Positions 34,601 to 46,730 of a DNA stretch of 64,000 nt are shown here, piece after piece. The number at the start of each line of letters is the position of its first letter. Within the stretch, counting starts at the first letter, position 1. This DNA is from Lunularia cruciata (lineage: Eukaryota > Streptophyta > Marchantiopsida > Lunulariales > Lunulariaceae): NCBI GenBank assembly GCA_948567375.1, contig OX419759.1, positions 101,303 through 165,302 on the forward strand, read 5' to 3'. The notes beneath the pieces are model-generated. The model worked only from the letters and a program-made list of their open reading frames with translations, was not told the DNA's origin and did no database searches. The position numbers were made by a program, and so were the translations under genes.

Positions 34601-35809
34601 CACCTTGTATTTGGCAATGTGCTTGAGCACTTTTTCCATGGAAGATACATTCCTCTCCTTGGCAAAATTACAAATCTTTGGTGACAATCCATAAAGGAAC
34701 TAGGTAATGGGTTAGGCATTGGAGTAACCCACCATATTATATTGCTTTGGTACTTAGTTCAACAAAGCCATGAACCAATTGCTTAGAGTAGTCTCTCAAC
34801 TTCTCATTTTTACCTTGGCCCAAGTCATTGAGTGCACAAAGACACTTGTATCATAATCAACTTCCCAAAATTGTTCCAAGAAGTTCTCCCGAAATTAGAG
34901 AATGGTTGGTTGGCTTTAACCGCTCTAGGTTACATGCATATACCAGCTCCAGGCATTTGGAGTAGACTTGGGAAAATTTTCAGCCTATCTATAGAGTCAT
35001 GCTCCTTATTGATAAAGGAGATCACTTCAAACTCCTTGATAAATTCATCAAGTTCTTCATCATGTTCAATCCCCTTATACTTTTGGTAAGCTTGTTTGGT
35101 AATAAGGAGAGATGACATGTTGTAAGATTGAATGAGGTGTTACGGTGGTAATGAACTTGGTTGACCTAAGGTACTAGCCAATGATTGTGCTTTAGATTCA
35201 AGCCAAGGGTCCCAAGGTACCAAATTCAACATTGGTTCTTCATCAAGAGGTACTTCAATTGGTGGTACTTCAACTTCAACTTGAGTATGAGGAAGAGGGT
35301 CAATATCGTCAAATTGCTCTTCAAGATCCCAACAAACTATTTGGGGGATTGTGTGTAAGATATTGACACTCCTCTGCAGTCAAGATTTATGTTGTCTTCT
35401 CATGAATCAAATCCTTCAAGTAACGAGCTCCGTTGACAATTTTGGGAGAAGTAGATGTGCTATATTGCAGCAAATATGTTTGTCTACTCGCATCTTTCTT
35501 TCTTTTGGGCTGAGGGAGTGTAAAGTAGTCTTGCCACCTAAATTCTTGTTTCTTCTTTATGAGTGCTAACAAGGCTTCTTGAACTTTGTAAAAAAGTTGG
35601 AGACCAATGTTTCCTTCTTAGATGCTTCAATATTGGTTGGCTCTTTTGGCATTCTTCTCCTTCATGTTGTAAAGTTCTTTTTATGAGCCCTCTCCTCTCA
35701 TTGTTCTCTCAATGCAAACATTCATATTTGATGGATATTCAACTTTCAATTTGGCTTTGTATTCTTCTACTCCCAAGATTTGTATCCCCAATAGTGTCAC
35801 CAAAAATCA
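31676..35809 (-). mobile_element. Family C (Tat/Athila-like Ty3/gypsy) interior, minus strand
   Basis: Read from the primer site at 35809 downward: gag (35330-33840) with EFIKEFEVISFINKEHDSID and two zinc knuckles (CTKCGKSGHANMEC-like near 34280 and CWNCKGWGHVGNQC-like near 33940), protease (about 33190-33000, motif PIDSNSGMNIM), and RT (about 32350-31690: WVSPIVLVSKKK, HLFPFKDTILDQIV, VFIDDFGVFSQ, AFLGHVGYYTHFF). RNase H and integrase are not seen before the sequence switches to other C material at 31675. Broken in many places. Confidence 0.75.
35783..35809 (-). other. Primer-binding region of family C
   Basis: On the minus strand, directly after the LTR end TTGTCATA, the text is TTTTTGGTGACACTATTGGG, a weathered form of the TTTGGCGCCGTTGCCGGGGA stretch that follows the 5' LTR in plant Tat/Athila-type elements. 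It marks 35810 as the end of the 5' LTR. Confidence 0.6.
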
Positions 35810-38292
35810 TATGACAATTCAACAAGTATCACTTTTAGGGTAATCAATAAGATTTCATTCATTCCCATAGAGATATTGGTAAAAAATAGTCAAATAAAAA
35901 GTTAAGGTCACCAATCAATTCTTCTTGATTGCATCTTCAAGCTCTTGGGTAGTAACTACACCCAAAAGAGAGAAACAAGCGCTCAATTTGTAATCTTGTC
36001 ACAAGGCAACAACAACCATAATAATAATTCTTTAAACACTTTTCAATTCAATCTTGATTGTGATGTTTCAATTTTCCCAAAGTAGGCTACTTCACCACAA
36101 AATGACTTTGCCTTGGAATTATATTCTACCCCTCCAATGAAGGCACAACTTCCTCAATCAAAGTTTCTTTGCATCAATCCAACAATTTGATCACAAATGC
36201 AAAATATTACCTACACTACAATTCCTCACAGATTTGTGAAGGCATTGCCTTAATTACACTCCACTCAGGATCAAACACATAGAATGGGAATCAAAGTTGT
36301 AAAATCCAACATCTAACACACTCAAACTTGCAATTTGAACTTCTCTAAACACTTACAAACACAAACACAAGATGCATACTCTAAATTTAGCTAAAATAAC
36401 AAGCATTGAGTTACAACACTTTGGTTTAATCAACTTTGAAGTTATAGTATTGAATAAAATGCCTCACTACAAATGCTCCTTTAAATAGGTAGAGCACTCA
36501 AAAATTATCTAACTACATACCATTTCAATTGCTACTTTACAAATCTCCGTACCCAAAGTGTCACTCCACCTCTTTATATCTTACAATTGGTAGTACTCCA
36601 ATATGATGTCTACTTTTAATTCAACTTCTACACTCAATCTAGCTACAATCATTTCCTTCACTTTGGACTCATCTACTTCTTCTTATTCCATCACATCTCT
36701 AATCTAGGCTAAAACTAAAATCATCAATCTACTAACTAAATTCTCTCTTTCTCTATTCTAACTTCTTGAGTGAACTCAAGAAACTCACTTGGAGATAGTT
36801 GTAGTCTTACTTCAGTTCCTTGGCCTCTAGTTCCTACTTTCAAATCACTACAAAGTTCATCTAATTCTGATCTTACAATATCTAATCTGAGACATACATT
36901 CTCTCCTACTTCAATGACCTTCCTATCTACTCAATCTCAAACACAAATCAAAAGATTATTCATATCCACGTCCTTTATCTTCCTCTTCCTCATCTCTTGC
37001 ACTAACAACTTCATTGCATTCTTGCATCTTGCAACTTCTCTTTGCAGTCTTGCATCTTCCAACTTCACTTCTGCTTTTGTACTTAACATTGCCTTTACTC
37101 TCCCAATGACTTCTCTTATTGATTTTGATGCATTCTTTGGAATTATCTTCCCTTGATTCCTCTCTACTTCAAACTCAGCTTGATACATTTTCAACTCCTC
37201 CTTCAATGTCCACTTCTCCTCCTCATAGCAGACAATCTATGCCTCTACTTTCTTCATCAGATCCCACAATCTCTCTTCTTCTCTACTCCTACTTGCCAAT
37301 TCATGTTGCCAAGCCTTATCTTTATCTAATGCACTTAATCCCATTCTCTCCAATTCTAGTTCCATAATGACCGTGATGGCCTTGGACTTCATTGCTCCCA
37401 AATGTGTATCCTTGAATTCTGCCATTAGCCTCTCCAATGCCATATTCTTCTCCTTCAATACTTCTTGGCGCTTAATAATACTGCCTTGCTCCTTGAAACT
37501 CTCTTGCAAATCCTTCAATCACTTGTCCTAAACCACTACATCAACCTAAAGTACTACAACTTCTTCCTCTCCTTGGATTGATCTTTTCTTCATCTACAAC
37601 TCTTCTCCCTTAGATAATGCACTACTTGCAACCCATTTTTCACCTCTTTATGATCTTTCTTGAATTCCTTCTTTATCTTCTACAATTGTGATAGTAAAGG
37701 ACATACAACCTTCACTAGATAATCTACTCCCCTAAACTCTTCTGCATCGTTATCTTCAGCTTGAGTGGGCCCTTGTTCTATTGGTGCTTTACCTCAAAGT
37801 CTTGATCTTCTCACCTTCAATGTAACATCCTCCAAGCTTTCTTTCTCTTCCACAACTTGGCTCATTCTTGCAGTTGCAACATACAAATTCTGCTTTGATC
37901 TCCCTCTTCTTGGGAACACCAATATTGGCTCTTCTTCTCTCTCCTTTGGAATATCTTCCTTAGGCAACTCTAGATACCTACCATTTCTTCCTTCCATATG
38001 ATTGATTTTGGCATGAAACTCCCATTCTTCTTCTTCAACGACCTCTTTCACCAATTTGCTAAATTGTGGGCTTGCCTTCACTTCCATTGCTTGATTCCTC
38101 TTCTACAAAGTGAGCTCATATTCTTCTTCTTCTTTCCAGTCCTTGCCCTTGGACTCTACTTTGCCTTCTGAATCTACTCCTGAAGATAGGTTTGCTATTG
38201 CCATCTCATGCCTTGAGTTCAATCTTGGGTCTTCCTTTGCTAAACTAGTGAGACCACCTCCTTAGGTAGACTTTGGTTCTTCAACCTTAGCA
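35810..38292 (-). repeat. Family C 5' LTR (minus strand), partial
   Basis: The minus strand carries, from left to right reversed: the LTR end, a TATA-like TATTTAAA near 36480-36487, then the U3 coding-like region including coiled coils (37518-36937) and the acidic block ending in LKVRRSRL (38087-37794). It stops at 38292 where a family D LTR begins. Because the coding-like region lies upstream of the primer site here and downstream of the polypurine tract at 60571, it belongs to the LTR itself. Confidence 0.7.
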
Positions 38293-38980
38293 TGTAATAC
38301 CCATTTGTGCATGTATATACTATTGTGCTATTTAGTTTTGTATTATAAGTACTTGAGAGATATTATTTATATCAAGATAAAGGATGGTTCTACATTAGTC
38401 ATGATTAACTAAATTTTGTTGTAGCTAAGATAGAAAGGACCTTACTTTAGAGGAAGTAGAAAAGATGAGCACCACTACCTTGGATTCTAGTGTATTGACT
38501 TGGTATTATTCTTAGTTTTTTGGCTTTGAGGAAAGAGTTCAGAACTCTTGGACCCACAAGCCATTTTTTTTTGGATTCTTCTATAGTCCAAGGATATCCC
38601 ATGTGAAAGAATCCTTGACTAAGTGGTTGGATCAAGATAAGACTACATGCTCAGGGTAATATTCCCATGAGTATGGATATTCCTTTAGACTTTTGATGTG
38701 ATTTTATTTTTAGCCTAGTAACTTGAGTTACTCCAATAATTAGTAACTTTGGTTTGTAACTATTTCACAAGTATATAAACTAAGGGTGAGGAAGTACTCA
38801 TCATCCTTTCATTTGCAACTACCTATCTCTCATTGAGTCCTAGTGAGCAATGGTTTGAGTCTTGGAGTGTTAGTATGGAGGAGGATGATGGAGTTGGAGT
38901 TCCTTGCCTTCTTAGTCCATGGTGCGCTACCATAATAGCCATCATAGATTCATCTTGAGTGAAAGATAAACCTGCTCACA
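38293..38980 (+). repeat. Family D LTR, second copy
   Basis: The 688 bp segment starts TGTAATACCC and ends CTGCTCACA, aligned along its whole length with 24-702 at a level I judge by eye to be 85-90 percent. A TATA box is present (38771-38780). No clear target duplication or primer site is seen, so whether it is a solo, 5' or 3' LTR is open. Confidence 0.7.
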
Positions 38981-39582
38981 TTCTTGGTTCTATTGCCAAG
39001 ACCTATCTAGAAGGCAAGATAATGTTCCACATACAATTCTATATTAGATAGAAGAAGGCTATGAGAGTTCACTTGGAAAGAACATTAGGGGAGGAGAGAG
39101 TTGAACTTATGCTAGAAAACCAAGATCATTTTTGTACCGAGTAGTTCATTATGATGTCTTTGAGGTGATTTTGTACATCTTGTATACATGAGAGGATTTG
39201 GAGAGATTGTGTGAAGTGGATTGCAAGTTTTGGAGATTATAGTGATTTTGTGCAAAACCTCAAGTTTGAGATCTAGTCTTGAAATTTTCTTAAAAGATAG
39301 CTTGAATTATAAGGTAGGACACTTAAAATTATTGTAAGGAATGCTACACGCATTGAGCTAGAATTTTGAAAGATAATCAGGTAAATTGTTGCAATAAATT
39401 GTATGTTCTTTGGAATTTTATACAAAATTTTGCCATTTCTTCATTTTTCATTGGATTTTTTGGGACTTTGCAAGAAAATTTAGTGCATAGGTTTCTACCT
39501 TTTGGGTCAAGAATTAGAGAGATTATTCTTGCACAAGAAGTTATGAGTTTTTAAAGTAAGGGGTGGTTTTCAAACCAAATCT
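38981..39582. other. Unassigned segment between D LTR and family A
   Basis: AT-rich. A short plus-strand reading (SIAKTYLEGKIMFHIQFYIR) at the left end looks coding-like, but I cannot place it. It may be the interior of family D. Confidence 0.3.
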
Positions 39583-39669
39583 GGAGTAAAGCGTACATAT
39601 AGCTTACTCCAGAGTCATTATTGGTGGCGCGGTATGCAGACTGGGGTACAATAGTTTGTTGCCAGATGT

Positions 39670-40440
39670 ATGGTTTGTGACCGAGTTAGAGCATCATTCA
39701 ATGCTCCTATGCCACAGTTACATCCATTACCTATCATGGGATTGGGTTACCGTTGGAGTTTGGACTTCGCCGGAAGTTTACCCCTGACTGTGAGACATCA
39801 TCGGTACGTTTTGGTGATGGTGGAGCACTTCTCCAAGTGGATTGAGTTGGTGGCACTTCCTGACAAGTCTAGTGAAGGGACAGCTTACTTGTTCCTGGAT
39901 CGAGTTCTTAGTCATTTTGGTGCACCAACTGAGGTTTTGACTGATCAGGGTACAGAGTTCTTGGGGGAGTTTCAGGTCTTGTGTGACAAGGCTTTGATTG
40001 ATCATCGTACAACATCTCGAGATCACCCTGAGGCAGATGGCTTAGCAAAGAGAGTGGTTCAGACGGTGAAGAGAGGATTGCAAAAGTATGGTTTGCAGAG
40101 AGGCCACTTGGGAGATTGGGATCTCCAGTTACCTTGGTTGGCCATGGGCTATCGGTTCAGCCGGCAAGCCTCCTTAGCATCCTTCTCTCCATACTTTCTA
40201 CTCTATGGATGAGATCTAGATTTACATGCAACCATTCGTCAAGATGCTACTGTAGTTTTGGACTTGGATGACCCCAATGTATGGATAAGCGCATGTTCTT
40301 AGCGGGCAGAGATCTTTCGGAGAGTGATGCCGATGGCTTTTGAGAACTTGGCGATTGCTCAACATAGAGATACTTTATGCTATGCTACCATTCGAGGAGG
40401 AGGTTATAGACCCTCAATCCGTCGATTTCATCCAGGTGAC
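39670..40440 (+). pseudogene. Family A integrase core (fragment X)
   Basis: The DDE core reads as in copy 1, with both aspartates (DFAG; TDQGTEF) and the glutamate (PEADGL) visible, followed by the C-terminal region with RRFHPGDYVYLQQ near 40420-40455. Its function would be strand transfer of cDNA ends. Part of a fossil element. Confidence 0.8.
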
Positions 40441-40517
40441 TATGTATATCTACAACAGACAACACCGACGACACTTGATGTTTCTACAGGCCGCACTATC
40501 TTGAGAGTGGTGAGACT

Positions 40518-40799
40518 TTGCCATCTGGAGTCCTTTTGTTAGAAGGACGTGATGGTGTTGTTTGGAAGGATCATGTGCGCAATTGTGCGCCATGTCACCT
40601 CCCAAACATTGATGGTACTATGGACCCAAGCTTGGCACTTGTACGTGCAGGCTTGAGGTGTATGTTATGTGGCTCTTCTGGTGGAGCTACTACTATGTTA
40701 GTGTGTTATAGCTGTTCGAGAGGATGGCATATGGCATGTATGACTCCTCCCCTCACGGCGGTTCCTCAGGGACAGTGGTTATGTCCTAGATGTACTTGA
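40518..40799 (+). pseudogene. PHD finger (fragment X)
   Basis: This copy shows the complete spacing of a PHD finger: CMLCGSSGG, a hydrophobic LVC pair, GWHMACMTPPL, VPQGQWLCPRC. It is one of three copies in the window, which supports it being a genuine family A module and not a chance capture in one insertion. Confidence 0.8.
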
Positions 40800-40968
40800 C
40801 CTATAGCTAGTTCATTCTTTATATGGTATAGATTGCAGACAGGCAACTAACAATGGGGCTCCATAGCACCCGGCCTCTTGATCTTTGCCCATTAGAGGGT
40901 ATACCATATACTTAGAGTAGGTGGCTATCTGGGGTTAGAGGGACCTAACCGCCAGCTAGGAGGGCGAT

Positions 40969-41636
40969 TGTGGCACTTTAGAGTCTATGTATGACTTATG
41001 TGTGTGTTGTGCTTCTATAGTGTATGATGTTGACAGCGATGTATGTTGTGTAGCAATGTATATACGCACGACAGCTATCACGCCATTTGTAGTTCCGCAT
41101 CTAGCTGCTTGGACACTGGAGTTCCAATGATAGTAGTTAGAGTTATTCTAGTAGTTTCTCAGGAACTACTTTCCGATAGTCTGATTTGGTGTTTGGGGTA
41201 TTGACTTCATGGTGGGGCCTACCATCACTTTGCACCGTTCGCACCGTCGAGTGTGCCGTTAGCGGGACCGTTAGGGTTCCAGTGCTAGCTCGAGTCCAGG
41301 GGGGTATAGTTTCAAAGTGAGCTCTAGAGAGCTCACTTTTCTGATGTTGAGCCTTCGAGTTCCTGGCTATGGTGGACAGAGGCCGGCGAGCATCACCTGG
41401 ATTCTATATGCTTGAGTGGGTGTGGCTTGACTGTAATCAATGCCCAGTTGTTGGCAGTTTATAAAGTGATAGATCAAGTTCTGATCTGAGTTGAGTTGAG
41501 TTGAGTTGAAAGTGTTAAGCAATCTGAATATTGTGGCACTTTAGAGTCTATGTATGACTTATGTGTGTGTTGTGCTTCTATAGTGTATGATGTTGACAGC
41601 GATGTGTGTTGTGTAGCGATGTATATACGCACAACA
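40969..41636 (+). repeat. Family A 3' terminal repeats B1-A2-B2 (fragment X)
   Basis: B1 40969-41073 and B2 41532-41636 are each 105 bp; A2 lies between them with a 2 bp GC spacer, as in copy 1. Confidence 0.8.
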
Positions 41637-43916
41637 CCACCCACACTACTCGAGCTAGAACTTGTAGGTACAGCCGATCTACTCCTGGCCACCAAGCTTG
41701 AAGTGATGGAGACATAGTGTGGAGACCAATACTGTCTCCATAACTCAATCTCCTACAAATGAGCTCTCCTGAACTCATGGTAATCATCCATCGGCGGACC
41801 CTCCAGATGCTGAAACAACCCCTTCCATGCCATGAAGGGTGTGAACAAAGTTGGGTTCCGCATCTGCTGTAGATCACACCAACTATCAAACTCCTGGATG
41901 AGGTCATCCAACTCAATGGTACCCACTATACCAGAGTAACGCCTAGGGCCTTTGGAGGCCCCATAAATCTCGTCCATGTCCCACAAAAACGGTGCGGACA
42001 CACCAAGTGCATTCGCAACTGAATCAGCTCCTATGTCGAACTCCAACTCAGAGTCAATCTCCTCCCTCACTGGGACCTCAGATACAGGCTGATACCGAGC
42101 ACCACTCCGAGTAAACCCATTGCATACTGCAGGGCTAACTCCTCTAGAATCTCCAAAGAACTCCATCGTGACAAAGTAACCACAACAGCAAACCCGAACC
42201 ACCAACTGCAACCGCAAGTCGCAACCGCAAGTGCCCCACCAAGTGCCAACACCACCACATGCCAACACGAACTAAACACCACCCACTAATGTAACTCTAA
42301 CCAAGATAACTACACTAGGGGAAGGGCAACCTATAACCTACCATCATAACACGCACTCTCATGGTCTGCAAGTCATCACTTCCTGCCTCACCAGAGTGAA
42401 ACAAAGGTAGTATGACTGGTCATCACTCCAGCCTCACCACTGAGAGCACACCAGAGCACCAACGCTCAAAAGTCAAGGCACCTCACACAAACGTGGTGCA
42501 CAAACAGGAAGCAAAGAATGGAGGGGATCCAATCACAAGAAATCTAAACAAAAACCTTCCATCTCATAACACAACACAGGACTGACTCTGCCACCATTTG
42601 GCATTTGACATAAGAGTTGTTCGTATCTAAGTCCTAAGCTACCAGGATCACCAAGAATGGGATCAAATTGCCTCTCCTAGCCAAAGCTACATGTGTATAG
42701 ATAACAATGGCGTAGTCACTAGGACAACAAGTGAGGGTGGACCAGTTGGCTAGGGCACCACTCTAGGAACAAGAGATCTAGGGGTCAAACCCTGTTGCAT
42801 ATAATCTAGCAAGAAAGGCAGATTTTGCCAACCAAAGACCAAGATCTACTCTAAACTAGCTAGTCTCACGCCAGCAAGTTGACTTGCTGGCCCTTCTAGC
42901 CCTATGCCTCAAAGCCTCTAAAGGCCCAAATGAGGCCTTTCTTGTTGCCACTTCGAACCTCCTCTAAAATTGGCGAAACTTCTCCAAATCTGTGAAAGTC
43001 CTCCAAACTAGCGAAAGTCTCCAAATCTGGCCAAACAGCGAAAACTCCTCCAAATCTGACGTAAACCTTAAAGATGGCTGTCTGCCAAATCCCCCGCTAA
43101 CTTTACACTCGAGCCAAATTGACAAAATGGGTTTTTCCAAATCACAATTTCATAGAAAGAGCTTCCCAACTCCACCTTCAATTTGACTTTCTGAGCCCAA
43201 CTCGCAACAAATTGGTCATGCCTTCACCTCCTGAGCTCAAAATCACAACATTGCTCAAAAATTGCTCCTTCTTTGCTCGAAATTTGGCCAACACTTCCGC
43301 ACACCGTCCGCCTAACTGTCAAATCTACATCACTTGAACGAGCTTCTGCACACTAGGGATACATAGAACTTGAATCGAGCTACCACTATCCACCGAGCTT
43401 GGAGATACCACCAACACTCAACGTTCCTGCACCCGATTTCCACCTGACTTCACTTCTCTGATGTAATCAGATTGCTTACCACTCTCAACTCAACTCAACT
43501 CAACTCAGATCAGTACTTGATTTGTCACTCTATAAACTGCCAACAACTGGGCATGATTACAATCAAGCCACACCCACTTAAGCATAGAGAATCCAGGTGA
43601 TGCTCGCCGGCCTTTGTCCACCATAGCCAGGAACTCGAAGGCTCAACATCAAAGAAGTGAGCTCTCTGGAGCTCACTTCGAAACTATACCCCCTGGACTT
43701 GAGCTAGCACTGGAACCCTAACGGTCCCGCTGACGGCACACTCGACGGTGCGAACGGTGCAAAGTGATGGTGGGCCCCACCGTGAAGTCAGTAGCCCGAA
43801 CACCAAATCAGACTGTCGGAAAGTAGTCCCTGAGAAACTACTAGAATAACTCTAACTACTCTCACTAGAACTTGAGTGTCCAAGCAACTAGATGCAGAAC
43901 TACAAATGGTGTGATA
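41637..43916 (-). mobile_element. Family A fragment Y: 5' repeat, leader and gag start
   Basis: On the minus strand, from 43916 down: segment A1 (43916-43462), a noncoding leader (43461-42280), and gag (42268-41640; IYGASKGPRRYSGIVGTIEL and PTLFTPFMAWKGLFQHLEG). It matches 54669-52360. The A1 end at 43916 is the same as in the full copy at 54669, and beyond it lies family C U3. Confidence 0.8.
42735..42800 (+). other. tRNA-like / SINE-head-like sequence in family A leader
   Basis: On the plus strand (antisense to the element), GTTGGCTAGGGCACC resembles a Pol III A box. About 35 bases later, GGGGTCAAACCC resembles a B box. The wording is like tRNA-derived SINE heads of plants. The same stretch is at 53428-53493. 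Confidence 0.45.
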
Positions 43917-44877
43917 AGGAAGAGAATAATGTGAAGTTGGAGGACGAGGTATTTGAGCGAGAGGAGAAGAAGATTATGATTTAGAGGGGAGTTCGGTCAA
44001 GGCACAAGGCAAACTGTGAAGCGGGTCTGAGCAAGGCAAGGGAAGAGGAGAATGCTAGTTTGGGAAGTGAAGCATCTATTCCGATACGACAACTACAGAG
44101 AAGAAGTTAAGTATCAGGAGAAGAAGAGGTAAAGAAGGAGATCACTCTGCAGGTGGAAGTAGTTGCGAGTGATGGAGTGGAGTACCTGCGAGAAGTTGTG
44201 TGCCCGTTGTTAGTGAAGCTAGAGCACAAGAACATGGAGATGCAGTCGAAGTGTCCAGAGGTAAAGACTATGTGCAGGTATTAGCAAGATAGGAAGAAGA
44301 GAACTCAAAGTTGAAGAAGAGTATAATCTGAGGTGAGGAGGAAAGGGAAATACTGCAAGTGGATGCAGTAGTGCAGAGTCAAGTGATTGAGAACTTGAAG
44401 AAAGAAGTGAGGTATTGAGAGGAACTTGTGAAGTAGAGTGACATAGCGAGGGAAAGACAAGTAGCTGAGTACAAAATCTTGAAGTAGAAGTTTGCTGATT
44501 CAAGACTAGAAATTATCCATGCTATGGCGAGGGTAGCAAAGAAGGAACAAGAGCTCAATAGAGTGATGGAGAGTGTAGAAGAGAAGAAGCAACTGTGGCA
44601 ACGGGAGTTGACAATGAGATATAGGGAATAAGAGAGATTACAAGAGTTACTTTGTAATCAGGAGGAGAAGGTTGTGCAAAAGGAGAAGGGGAAGGAAACT
44701 AAGAAAGCCGAGTTTGAGGCAGAATTGGCAATGTATAGGGAAGATTGGCTTGCAGATTGGGAGCGTGAAAGGAAGATGAGATTGGAGCCATTGAAGGAGA
44801 TTGTAATCAGGATGAATGCAATGATGAGTATAGAGGCCAATGTTTGTATTAAAGAGACAAGGCTGCACGAATTGAAG
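43917..44877 (+). repeat. Family C U3 piece, plus orientation
   Basis: Closely similar to 61975-62910, including the GTACCTGCGAGAAGTTGTGT text and the coiled-coil reading ELAMYREDWLADWERERKM near 44710. It ends exactly where the telomere repeats start. Confidence 0.75.
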
Positions 44878-44905
44878 TTTAGGGTTTAGGGTTTAGGGTT
44901 TAGGG
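44878..44905 (+). repeat. Interstitial telomere repeat (TTTAGGG)4
   Basis: There are four perfect units of the plant telomere repeat. The left side is family C U3, which in other copies continues with unrelated sequence, so the repeats mark a break that was healed. The units are G-rich on the plus strand. Confidence 0.9.
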
Positions 44906-44994
44906 TAGTCTTTCTCAGGAAAATGGGGCCGTACTAGCTCAAACACAACATTCTATTCAAGATGCACAAAGACAAAGTACTGTAGCGATGCTTG

Positions 44995-44999
44995 GAGTC
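44995..44999. other. Target-site duplication GAGTC of minus-strand family B
   Basis: GAGTC is present directly outside both LTRs (44995-44999 and 59408-59412), which proves that 45000-59407 is one insertion despite the nested element. Confidence 0.9.
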
Positions 45000-45424
45000 T
45001 GTAAACGACCAAAACCGAGGAGTGAAGTAGGAGAATGGAAACTTACATTAGGACACTTGAATGAGGGAAAACTCCAAATGCCTAGCATGAGCTTTGGCTT
45101 TGGTATTTATAGGTAGCATACAAGGCCCTTGAGAAGCTTCTAAAGAAGCTTCTCAAGCCGCTTTTATAGAGTGCAAGCCAAGTTCACTAGGAAGCTTCTC
45201 AAGAAGCTTCCTTCTAGAAGCCGCCTACTTGGCGTGCAAGCTAAGCTAGTTGGAAGCTTCTAGAAGCTTCCTTCTCTAAACTACTTAGTTAAGGTGCAAG
45301 CTAAGCTAACCGGGAAGCTTCCCAAGAAGCTTCCTAGATACTTCCGGAATATTCTAGGCTAATTTGTCTTATGTGCTACTTTGTGAGCCTGACTGACTTT
45401 GTCGCTAAACTCCATATGTTTACA
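45000..45424 (-). repeat. Family B 3' LTR (older copy)
   Basis: Ends TGTAAACGACC...TGTTTACA on the plus strand. It contains the 18 bp GAA/TTC palindrome at 45253-45270 and the TATA box. Confidence 0.9.
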
Positions 45425-45488
45425 TTTTCCCCCGCTGCTAGTTGGTGACGTCCTCGTCGCTAGTGAAGCTTCAAATTCTTGGATGGCC

Positions 45489-45903
45489 GTTTATGCATTG
45501 TGGAGGTGAGAAAGAGGTTCCCAGGTGGCATCATGAAGGGGATACCCTTTCCAAAGGACCTTGTACTCAGTATGTTGGCGACGGCCTCGTTGAATGTGGC
45601 GATGCGCAAGGATACGATCAACTTTGTACTCCTCATGATCATTGATAGGGATAGGAAGAGGGGGAGGTTGGACTCAAGAGGAAAAAGAAGAGGGGTTAGG
45701 AACAAAGGGTTTCAACTTGGAAACATGAAAGATAGGATGGATACGCATGTGACAAGGCAAGGCAAGACGATAAGCAACAGGAGAGACAATTTGGGTGATA
45801 TCAAAGGGTCCTATCCAATTAGGGGCAAGTTTACAAACTTGGGTATCAAGTGGGACAGGGAGGTTACTAGAGGATAGCATGACTTTATCACTGACTTCAA
45901 AGG
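45489..45903 (-). pseudogene. Family B integrase C-terminus and chromodomain (older copy)
   Basis: The minus strand reads VCKLAPNWIGPFDITQIV (near 45840-45790), then the chromodomain (EYKVDRILAH, EYKVLWKGYP, ATWEPLSHL) near 45645-45489. It is separated from the rest of pol by the nested family A element. Confidence 0.8.
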
Positions 45904-46561
45904 TGTCGTGCGTATATACATCGCTACACAACATACATCGCTGTCAACATCATACACTATAGAAACACAACTCACACATAAGTCATACATAGACTCTAAA
46001 GTGCCACAATAATCAGATTGCTTAACATTTTCAACTCAACTCAACTCAGATCAGTACTTGATCTATCACTCTATAGACTGCCAACAACTGGGTAATCAGC
46101 TGGGCACTGATTACAGTCAAGCCACACCCACTTAAGCATAGAGAATCCAAGTGACGCTTGCCGGCCTCTGTCCACCATAGCCAAGAACTCGAAGGCTCAA
46201 CATCAGAGAAGTGAGCTCTCTGGAGCTCACTTCAAAACTTTACCCCCCTGGACTCGAGCTAGCACTGGAACCCTAATGGTCCCGCTAACGGCACACTCGA
46301 CGGTGCAAACGGTGCAAAGTGACGGTGGGCCCCACCATGAAGTCAGAACCCCGAACACCAAATCAGACTGTTGGAAAGTAGTCCCTGAGAAACAACTAGA
46401 ATAACTCTAACTACTATCACTGGAACTCCAGTGTCCAAGTTACTAGATGCACAACTACAAATGGCGTGACAACTGTCGTGCGTATATACATCGCTGTCAA
46501 CATCATACACTATAGAAACACAACTCACACATAAGTCATACATAGACTCTAAAGTGCCACA
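45904..46561 (-). repeat. Family A 3' terminal repeats B1-A2-B2 (longest copy)
   Basis: Inverted: B2 45904-46008, A2 46010-46471, 2 bp spacer, B1 46474-46561. The polypurine tract complement TCGCCCCCCTAGC follows at 46562. Confidence 0.8.
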
Positions 46562-46730
46562 ATCGCCCCCCTAGCTGGCGGTTAGGTCTCTCTAACTCCA
46601 GATAGCCATCTACTCTAAGTATATGGTATACCCTCTAATGGGCAAAGATCAGGAGGCCGGGTGCTATGGAGCCCCATCGTTAGTCGCCTGTCTGCAATCT
46701 ATACCATTTAAAGAATGAACTAGCTATAGG

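Larger units (their letters stand above)
39583..41636 (+). mobile_element. Family A fragment X: integrase, PHD finger, 3' repeats
   Basis: It begins inside the integrase zinc domain, continues through the DDE core (WSLDFAGSLP, LTDQGTEF, HPEADGLAKRV) to about 40440, then the PHD finger (CMLC near 40662 to QWLCPRC near 40793), the polypurine tract, and the B1-A2-B2 repeats (40969-41073, 41076-41530, 41532-41636). It is closely similar to 5150-7193. The right edge is the exact terminal ACA of the B repeat, joined directly to antisense gag of fragment Y. Confidence 0.85.

Noticed and set aside
42735-42800. A functional tRNA gene
   Set aside because: No complete cloverleaf or acceptor stem could be drawn; only the two box-like motifs are evident.
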